The notes under the pieces: generated by a model
What the model was told of the DNA's origin: nothing
The model's input: only the letters and a program-made list of their open reading frames with translations
Database searches by the model: none
Part shown: positions 58,712-64,000 of the stretch, in pieces
Layout: each line of letters begins with the position of its first letter
Numbering within the stretch: position 1 is the first letter of the stretch
NCBI GenBank assembly: GCA_963850205.1
Contig: CAWKKJ010000013.1
Coordinates: forward strand, 1 to 64,000
Length of the DNA stretch: 64,000 nucleotides
DNA from: JACVRW01 sp963850205
Lineage (GTDB): Bacteria > Actinomycetota > Thermoleophilia > Solirubrobacterales > Thermoleophilaceae
Direction: 5' to 3'
Translations under genes and position numbers: made by a program

Positions 58712-60676
58712 GTGAGCAGATTCTTCAAGAGCGCCGCATTCCCGATTCTGATCGTGGTCGTTCTGGCGTTCTTCGCCCAGAGGCTGATCAGCCCGTCGGA
58801 TCGTCAAAAAGATCCGAACTACTCGCAGTTCCTGACCCAGGTCGACGAGGGCCGGGTCCAGGCCGTCACGCTCAACACGAAGAACAACCGCATCGACGTC
58901 GAGCTGACGAACGACACCAAGTACCAGACGGCCTATCCGGACAACACCGAGCAGAACCTCACGAATCAGCTCCAGGCCGAGAACGTCCCGATCACGGTCA
59001 AGCCGAAGGGTGGCTCCGGCTGGATCACCGCCCTCACCTACATCCTGCCGTTCGTGATCTTCCTGCTGTTCTGGCTGTTCATCATCAACCAGATGCAGGG
59101 GGGCGGCTCGAAGGTCATGTCCTTCGGCAAGTCGCGGGCCAAGCGGATGTCGGTGGACTCGCCCAAGATCACCTTCCGCGATGTCGCCGGGGTCGACGAG
59201 GCGGTGGAGGAGCTCCACGAGATCAAGGAGTTCCTCGAGAACCCGAAGAAGTTCCAGGCCCTCGGCGCTCGCATCCCCAAGGGCGTGCTGCTCTACGGCC
59301 CGCCGGGCACGGGCAAGACCCTGCTGGCCCGCGCCGTGGCCGGTGAGGCGGGCGTGCCCTTCTTCTCGATCTCGGGCTCCGACTTCGTGGAGATGTTCGT
59401 CGGGGTGGGCGCCTCGCGCGTGCGCGACCTGTTCGAGCAGGCCAAGCAGAACTCGCCCTGCATCATCTTCATGGACGAGATCGACGCCGTCGGGCGCCAC
59501 CGCGGCGCAGGCCTGGGCGGTGGCCACGACGAGCGCGAGCAGACGCTCAACCAGTTGCTGGTGGAGATGGACGGCTTCGAGATGAAGGACAACATCATCC
59601 TCATCGCCGCCACCAACCGGCCCGACATCCTCGACCCGGCGCTGCTGCGCCCGGGCCGCTTCGACCGCCAGATCGTGGTCGACCGCCCCGACCGCAAGGG
59701 CCGGACCAAGATCCTCGAGGTCCACACCAGGGGCAAGCCGCTGGCCAAGAAGATCGAGCTCGACGTCCTGGCCGGGCAGACCCCGGGCTTCACCGGCGCC
59801 GACCTGCAGAACCTGGTCAACGAGGCGGCGCTGCTGGCCGCGCGCCAGGGCAAGCGCGAGATCGACCACCTCCAGCTGGAGGAGGGGATCATGCGCGTGA
59901 TCGCGGGCCCGGAGAAGAAGACCCGCGTGATGAGTGAGAAGGAGCGCCGCATCACCGCCTTCCACGAGATGGGCCACGCTCTCGTGGCGCACTTCCTCAA
60001 GAACACCGATCCGGTCCACAAGATCTCGGTGATCTCCCGCGGACAGGCGCTGGGCTACACGATCTCGCTGCCCACCGAGGACAAGTTCCTCACCACCCGG
60101 GCGGAGCTCTCGGACACGATGGCCATGACCCTCGGCGGCCGGGCCGCGGAGGAGATCTGCTTCGGCGAGGTGACCACCGGGGCGTCCAACGACCTGGAGA
60201 AGGTCACCGCCACGGCCAAGCAGATGGTCATGCGCTTCGGCATGTCCGAGAAGCTGGGCCCGCGCGTGTTCGGGCACGACCAGGGCCAGCCCTTCCTGGG
60301 CCGCGAGTTCTCCTCCGAGCCGGACTACTCCGACGAGATCGCCCGCGAGATCGACGACGAGATCAGGCGCATGGTCGAGGACGCCCACCAGGTCGCCCGG
60401 CAGGTGCTCGAGGACCACCGCGAGGACCTGGACATGACCTCGGAGATACTGCTCAAGCGCGAGACCATCGAGCGCGAGCAGTTCATCGATCTGCTCGCGG
60501 GCAAGACCGAGGACGAGGTGTTCGGCACCGACCAGCCCGCTTTGCCGGCGCCGCCGCCGGCGCCCGAGGCGCCCGAGCGCAAGCCCGAGCGGGCCCCGAA
60601 GCCGCTGCCGCGGCCGGGGCTGGCGGCCGAGATGCGCGGCGACGAGCCGGGCTCAGAGAAGCCCGAGCCGGCCTGA
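58712..60676 (+). CDS. ftsH: ATP-dependent zinc metalloprotease FtsH
   Basis: A 654-aa membrane AAA+ protease. TM1 (about 8-25), an extracytoplasmic domain, TM2 (about 107-127), the AAA module (Walker A GPPGTGKTLL, Walker B IIFMDEID, SRH NRPDILDPALLRPGRFDRQ in outline) and the M41 domain follow. The zinc motif is HEMGH (HEAGH is usual) with the third ligand in ASNDLEKVTATAK. The Pro-rich C-terminal tail of about 50 residues is typical of actinobacteria. It degrades membrane proteins and short-lived regulators. GTG start. Confidence 0.95.
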   Translation: MSRFFKSAAFPILIVVVLAFFAQRLISPSDRQKDPNYSQFLTQVDEGRVQAVTLNTKNNRIDVELTNDTKYQTAYPDNTEQNLTNQLQAENVPITVKPKGGSGWITALTYILPFVIFLLFWLFIINQMQGGGSKVMSFGKSRAKRMSVDSPKITFRDVAGVDEAVEELHEIKEFLENPKKFQALGARIPKGVLLYGPPGTGKTLLARAVAGEAGVPFFSISGSDFVEMFVGVGASRVRDLFEQAKQNSPCIIFMDEIDAVGRHRGAGLGGGHDEREQTLNQLLVEMDGFEMKDNIILIAATNRPDILDPALLRPGRFDRQIVVDRPDRKGRTKILEVHTRGKPLAKKIELDVLAGQTPGFTGADLQNLVNEAALLAARQGKREIDHLQLEEGIMRVIAGPEKKTRVMSEKERRITAFHEMGHALVAHFLKNTDPVHKISVISRGQALGYTISLPTEDKFLTTRAELSDTMAMTLGGRAAEEICFGEVTTGASNDLEKVTATAKQMVMRFGMSEKLGPRVFGHDQGQPFLGREFSSEPDYSDEIAREIDDEIRRMVEDAHQVARQVLEDHREDLDMTSEILLKRETIEREQFIDLLAGKTEDEVFGTDQPALPAPPPAPEAPERKPERAPKPLPRPGLAAEMRGDEPGSEKPEPA

Positions 60677-61521
60677 ACGACCAGAGCGCAGCGCGGGTCT
60701 GGTTCATCACCGGTTGCTCGAGCGGCTTCGGGCGCGCGATCGCCGAGGAGGCGCTCGGTAGAGGCGATCGGGTGGTGGCCACCGCGCGCCGCCCCGAGGC
60801 TCTCGAGGACCTGTCGGAGGGTGCCGGCGACCGGGTCCTTCCGCTGTCGCTCGACGTGACCGATGCCGGCCGGCGCCGCGAGGCGCTGGACGCCGCCGTG
60901 CAGCGATTCGGGCGCATCGACGTCCTGGTCAACAACGCCGGCCGGACGCAGGTCGGGGCGGTGGAGGAGACCACCGAAGACGAGCTGCGCGCGCTCTTCG
61001 AGCTTCACTTCTTCGGCCCGGCGGAGCTCACCGCCGCGGTCCTGCCGATCATGCGGGCCCAGGGCGGCGGAGCGATCGTCCAGATGTCGAGCGTCGGAGG
61101 CCAGGTCACCGCGCCCGGCTTCGGCGCGTACTGCGCCACGAAGTTCGCGCTCGAGGGGCTCTCCGAGACCCTGGCCGACGAGGTCGCGCCGTTCGGCATC
61201 CGCGTGCTGATCGTCGAGCCGGGTGCGTTTCGCACCGGGCTGTTCGGGGCGGGGGCGCCGGTGGAGTCGGAGCCCATGACCGAGTACGCGGAGAGCGTGG
61301 GCCCCACGCGCTACTACGTCGGCAGCGGCGACGGCGAGCAGCCGGGCGACCCGCGCAAGGCCGCCGCGGCCATCGCCACGGCCCTCGAGGCCGATGAGCC
61401 TCCGCTCCGGCTGGTCCTGGGCGAGGACGCGGTCGGCGGGGTGCGCGCGCGCCTCGGCCGGCTGGAGGACGAGCTCTCGCGCTGGGAGGACCTGGGGCGC
61501 CGGACGGCCTTCGACGCGTAG
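60673..61521 (+). CDS. Short-chain dehydrogenase/reductase, CTG start overlapping the ftsH stop
   Basis: A 282-aa classical SDR. The cofactor motif ITGCSSGFGRAIAEEAL begins only 12 residues from the start and lies upstream of the first GTG. NNAGRTQVGA, SSVGGQVTAPGFGAYCATKFALEG (YxxTK) follow. No ATG, GTG or TTG is available before the cofactor motif; CTG at 60673 shares its TG with the ftsH TGA. The product should be an NAD(P)H oxidoreductase of unknown substrate. Confidence 0.88.
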   Translation: MNDQSAARVWFITGCSSGFGRAIAEEALGRGDRVVATARRPEALEDLSEGAGDRVLPLSLDVTDAGRRREALDAAVQRFGRIDVLVNNAGRTQVGAVEETTEDELRALFELHFFGPAELTAAVLPIMRAQGGGAIVQMSSVGGQVTAPGFGAYCATKFALEGLSETLADEVAPFGIRVLIVEPGAFRTGLFGAGAPVESEPMTEYAESVGPTRYYVGSGDGEQPGDPRKAAAAIATALEADEPPLRLVLGEDAVGGVRARLGRLEDELSRWEDLGRRTAFDA

Positions 61522-61547
61522 GGGTGGGTGCGGGCGGGCGCGCCCGC

Positions 61548-62150
61548 TCAGCCCACCTCGATCTCGCCCCCCAGCGCGAACGGTGGCGCCAGCTCGATCC
61601 GGTCGCCGCTCCAGAAGCGCCCCGGGTCGTACCAGCTCGCCGGGCGGCGGCTCGGGAGCAGGCCCATGTGCTGATAGGTGACGGCCACCAGCTCGGCGCA
61701 GTAGACGCTCTCGAGCGAGGAGGACCGGCGCCGCACCTTGGCGGTCAGCCACTGGCGGGCGAGGCCCGGCGTGGTGGGGAAGGGTCGTCCGTCGTAGCGC
61801 TCGATCGCCTCCATCAGCCGGTCCTCGTGCCGGCGCTCGATCGTGCCCTCGAGCTGGCGCACCCAGGCCTGCTGGCGGTAGCGCTCGGTCCACGTTCTCA
61901 CCGCATCGCGGAGGAGATGCAGCTGCACGCCCCGTTGCCGCTCGCCGGTCCAGACGTCGGGCAGCGAGTGGCCCAACTCGGCGTGCCAGAGCAGCGGGGG
62001 CAGGTCGTCGAGCGCGACCGCCATCCCCACGTGGTTCACCGGGCTGTTGGTCGCCGTTCGAATTGCGAGATCCGCCAGCGACCGCCCGCGAAACAGCCAG
62101 ATGTCGCCGGTCGCGGCCGTGGCGAGCGCGTCGGGGAGGGACAGGGCCAC
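61548..62150 (-). CDS. Permuted papain-like (YiiX/NlpC-P60-type) amidohydrolase
   Basis: A 200-aa protein of the permuted NlpC/P60 group. GDIWLFRGRSLADLAIR and the His in SPVNHVGMAVAL come first, and the putative nucleophile Cys comes late in SVYCAELVAVTYQHMGLL, the reverse of the classical order. These enzymes act on amide or ester bonds, often of lipids. GTG start 7 nt after TAGGTT on the minus strand, in a promoter shared with the divergent 74-aa gene. Confidence 0.72.
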   Translation of the reverse strand: MALSLPDALATAATGDIWLFRGRSLADLAIRTATNSPVNHVGMAVALDDLPPLLWHAELGHSLPDVWTGERQRGVQLHLLRDAVRTWTERYRQQAWVRQLEGTIERRHEDRLMEAIERYDGRPFPTTPGLARQWLTAKVRRRSSSLESVYCAELVAVTYQHMGLLPSRRPASWYDPGRFWSGDRIELAPPFALGGEIEVG

Positions 62151-62169
62151 GGGCCGTAACCTACGAGGC
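62151..62169. promoter_or_regulatory. 19-bp divergent leaderless promoter
   Basis: Only 19 bp separate two divergent start codons. TAACCT (62157-62162) is 7 nt before the plus-strand GTG (62170). Its complement-overlapping TAGGTT (62163-62158) is 7 nt before the minus-strand GTG (62150). The two -10 boxes share five base pairs, so the polymerase can serve only one side at a time. Confidence 0.6.
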
Positions 62170-62394
62170 GTGCGCGTGCCGTGGAAGCTGATCGGGGCGG
62201 CCGGGCTGGCGGGGGTGGCGGCCACCGGCGTGGTGGTGGCGCGGCGGCGGCGGGCCCAGACCGACTACGACCCCGACGAGCTGCGGGACCGGCTGCACCA
62301 GCGGCTGCGAGACGCCGAAGGTCACCCCGCTCCCACGCCAGGTCCGCCCGAAGCGCGTTTCGCCGGCGGCGGTGCGGGCAAGCCTGAGGGATGA
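62170..62394 (+). CDS. Small membrane-anchored protein
   Basis: A 74-aa protein. One TM helix near the N-terminus (LIGAAGLAGVAATGVVVARRRR) is followed by a charged tail (DYDPDELRDRLHQRL). GTG 62170 is chosen because TAACCT lies 7 nt upstream. Coupled by ATGA to the aldo/keto reductase. Function unknown. Confidence 0.65.
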   Translation: MRVPWKLIGAAGLAGVAATGVVVARRRRAQTDYDPDELRDRLHQRLRDAEGHPAPTPGPPEARFAGGGAGKPEG

Positions 62395-63233
62395 GCTATT
62401 CCACCGAGAGCGTCCCGCAGCTGGCCCTGGCCGGCGGCGGCGAGATTCCGCAGCTCGGCTTCGGCGTGTTCCAGGTGCCGCCGCCCGAGACCACCGAGAC
62501 CGTCACGCGTGCCCTGGCGGCCGGCTATCGCCACATCGACACCGCCGCCGCCTATCAGAACGAGGCCGAGGTGGGACAGGCGTTCAAGGCCTCGGGCCTC
62601 GACCGTGACGACGTCTTCATCACCACGAAGTGCTTCAACGACGACCACGGCTACGAGGAGGCCAAGCACGCCTTCAAGGACAGCCTCGACCGGCTGGAGC
62701 TCGACTACGTCGATCTCTACCTGATCCATTGGCCGGTCCCGTCCAACGACAAGTACGTCGAAACCTGGCGGGCCTTCATCGACCTGCAGGAGGAGGGCGT
62801 GGCGCGCGCGATCGGCGTCTCCAACTTCCAGCCCGCCCACCTGCGGCGGCTCATCGACGAGACGGAGGTGACCCCCGTCGTCAACCAGGTCGAGCTGCAC
62901 CCCGGCTTCCAGCAGCACGGCCTGCGTCGCGACCACGAGGAGCTCGGGATCGTCACCGAGGCCTGGAGCCCGCTTGCCCAGGGGGAGGTGCTGGACGACC
63001 CGGCGATCGTGGGGATCGCGGAGGCCCACGACCGGACACCGGGACAGGTCGTGATCCGCTGGCACATCCAGCTGGGCAACGTCGTGATCCCCAAGTCGGT
63101 CACGCCCGAGCGGATCGAGGAGAACTTCGCCGTGTTCGACTTCGAGCTGGACGCCGACGAGATGAGCGCGATCGAGGAGCTCGACACCGGGGAGCGCATC
63201 GGCCCCGACCCGGATACGTTCGTTCGGCCCTGA
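62391..63233 (+). CDS. Aldo/keto reductase (AKR5/DkgA-like)
   Basis: A 280-aa TIM-barrel NADPH reductase. The catalytic tetrad is visible: D in YRHIDTAAAYQNE (with Tyr), K in VFITTKCFNDD and H in LYLIHWP. NADPH binding is by VVIPKSVTPERIEEN. The GYRHIDTA and IGVSNF patterns fit the AKR5 group including 2,5-diketogluconate reductases. Substrate unproven; a detoxifying role is equally likely. Confidence 0.9.
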   Translation: MSYSTESVPQLALAGGGEIPQLGFGVFQVPPPETTETVTRALAAGYRHIDTAAAYQNEAEVGQAFKASGLDRDDVFITTKCFNDDHGYEEAKHAFKDSLDRLELDYVDLYLIHWPVPSNDKYVETWRAFIDLQEEGVARAIGVSNFQPAHLRRLIDETEVTPVVNQVELHPGFQQHGLRRDHEELGIVTEAWSPLAQGEVLDDPAIVGIAEAHDRTPGQVVIRWHIQLGNVVIPKSVTPERIEENFAVFDFELDADEMSAIEELDTGERIGPDPDTFVRP

Positions 63234-63255
63234 GCCCGAGGCTCGGCTCACGGCC

Positions 63256-63633
63256 GTGAGCGAGCGGCTGCGGGCGGTGGTCGACGGGCTGGATATCCGG
63301 CCCGGTGACCGGATCCTCGAGATCGGCTGCGGCCACGGCGTGGCCGCCACCCTGGTCTGCGAGCGGCTCGGCGACGGCCGGCTGACCGCGGTCGACCGCT
63401 CGGCCAAGATGATCGACGCCGCCGCCCGGCGCAACGCGGCCCACACCGACGCGGGCCGGGCCGAGTTCCTCGTGATGAAGCTGGAGGAGCTCGAGCTGGG
63501 CGAGCGCCGCTTCGACACGATCTTCGCGGTCCGGGTGGGGCTCTTTCACCGCGAGCCCGAGCGGGCCCGGGAGCTGGCCGGTCGCTGGCTGGCGCCCGGC
63601 GGCGACCTGCACGCCTTCTTCGACGAGCCCTGA
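63256..63633 (+). CDS. Small class I SAM-dependent methyltransferase
   Basis: A 125-aa protein. Motif I ILEIGCGHGVAATLVCERLG, the acidic loop LTAVDRSAKMIDAA and motif IV FDTIFAVRVGLFHREPER are clear. It ends shortly after LAPGGDLHAFFDEP, so it is shorter than most methyltransferases and lacks the last strands. GTG start at 63256. Substrate unknown. Confidence 0.78.
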   Translation: MSERLRAVVDGLDIRPGDRILEIGCGHGVAATLVCERLGDGRLTAVDRSAKMIDAAARRNAAHTDAGRAEFLVMKLEELELGERRFDTIFAVRVGLFHREPERARELAGRWLAPGGDLHAFFDEP

Positions 63634-63675
63634 GCCTGCGCACGGCGCGGCCCGTGTCCGGTACGGTGCCCGCCG

Positions 63676-64000
63676 CTGACCTCCCTGATTCGATCCTTGC
63701 GGGCCCTTCGTCCGCTGCCCCTGGCCGCAGCGGCCCTCCTCTGCGCCGCCTTCCCGGCGGCCGCGCCCGCGCAGGGCCCGGGCTTCGAGGCCCGGGGCAG
63801 CGTGAAGGAGGCCTACGTCGTGGGGGCCAAGGCGGGCCAGCGGCTGGTGTTGGAGAACGCGAAAGGCCGCCTGCTCCGTGCCGGCCGGGCTGACCGCTTC
63901 GGGAGCAAGGTCTTTCGCCGCCTCGCTCCCGGCCCGGGCTACAGCGTTCGCCGCCGCACAGGGGGGCGGATGGTGCGCAGCCGGCGCTTCCGGGTGCTGC
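63676..64000 (+). CDS. Secreted CocE/NonD-type hydrolase, N-terminus (cut by window end)
   Basis: The frame encodes a signal peptide (RALRPLPLAAAALLCAAFPAAAPAQ) and then GFEARGSVKEAYVVGAKAGQRLVLENAKGRLL in outline, a small N-terminal beta domain like that ahead of X-Pro dipeptidyl-peptidase/CocE-type alpha/beta hydrolases. No ATG or GTG precedes the signal peptide in frame. CTG at 63676 lies 8 nt after TACGGT (63662-63667) and gives the best n-region. TTG at 63697 is the alternative. Confidence 0.6.
   Translation, partial: MTSLIRSLRALRPLPLAAAALLCAAFPAAAPAQGPGFEARGSVKEAYVVGAKAGQRLVLENAKGRLLRAGRADRFGSKVFRRLAPGPGYSVRRRTGGRMVRSRRFRVL

Overview
The window is about 64 kb of very GC-rich, gene-dense bacterial DNA. 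It has many GTG starts, many 4-nt stop/start overlaps, and many genes whose start codon lies 6-10 nt after a TANNNT box with no Shine-Dalgarno (leaderless promoters). Together with the gene content (a mycobacterial-like GalE2/acyltransferase pair, an AcrA1-like reductase, SCP2 and phasin-like proteins, secreted proteins with a C-terminal all-beta module), this suggests an actinomycete of the Thermoleophilia/Solirubrobacterales type. That placement is inference; there is no rRNA. I found no tRNA, CRISPR array or prophage.

Layout. 1-2480: a dead IS481-type transposase gene (nonsense codon plus frameshift) split by an IS110-family element whose left end looks like a bridge-RNA gene. 2481-9160: an SRPBCC-ArsR fusion regulator divergent from clpP, a 156-bp nested palindrome, an M28 lipoprotein peptidase, a Ca2+/H+ antiporter, and a translationally coupled ATP-grasp/ferritin-like pair of unknown function. 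9188-20539: two small proteins, an acyl-CoA dehydrogenase, a coupled MFS exporter plus cNMP-binding flavoprotein, a thioesterase, an MMPL and an FUSC membrane protein, and a secreted sedolisin. 20723-24534: PadR/SRPBCC, then a beta-oxidation pair with an unusual domain split, and a sirtuin.

24552-39364: a large multi-domain cell-wall hydrolase, phasin/histone-like coiled-coil proteins, a nucleoside phosphorylase-like enzyme, an epimerase/acyltransferase operon, a secreted beta-propeller protein, an SCP2 protein, a two-module reductase, a DNA-binding nucleotide cyclase and tilS. The three wide convergent gaps here hold dispersed palindromic repeats.

39365-55460 is a nucleoside and deoxyribose salvage island: upp; a CYTH-cytidine deaminase fusion; purine nucleoside phosphorylase; adenosine deaminase; a complete BMP/Nup-type nucleoside ABC importer; a 570-aa protein with phosphorylase-like motifs; then deoC with a full aldehyde dehydrogenase, a catalytic-domain-less aldehyde dehydrogenase and a small membrane methyltransferase; and a LOG-type nucleotide hydrolase. 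The genes together would import nucleosides, deaminate and phosphorolyse them, and pass deoxyribose-5-phosphate to glyceraldehyde-3-phosphate and acetate. hpt at 57.6 kb completes base salvage.

55510-64000: small secreted proteins, two divergent SGNH proteins, hpt, ftsH, an SDR, a permuted NlpC/P60-like protein, an aldo/keto reductase, a methyltransferase and the start of a secreted CocE-like hydrolase.

Two genome-wide habits stand out. One is leaderless promoters at a fixed distance from the start codon. The other is CTG start codons: at least two genes, probably three, can only be completed by starting at a CTG that overlaps the upstream TGA (CTGA).
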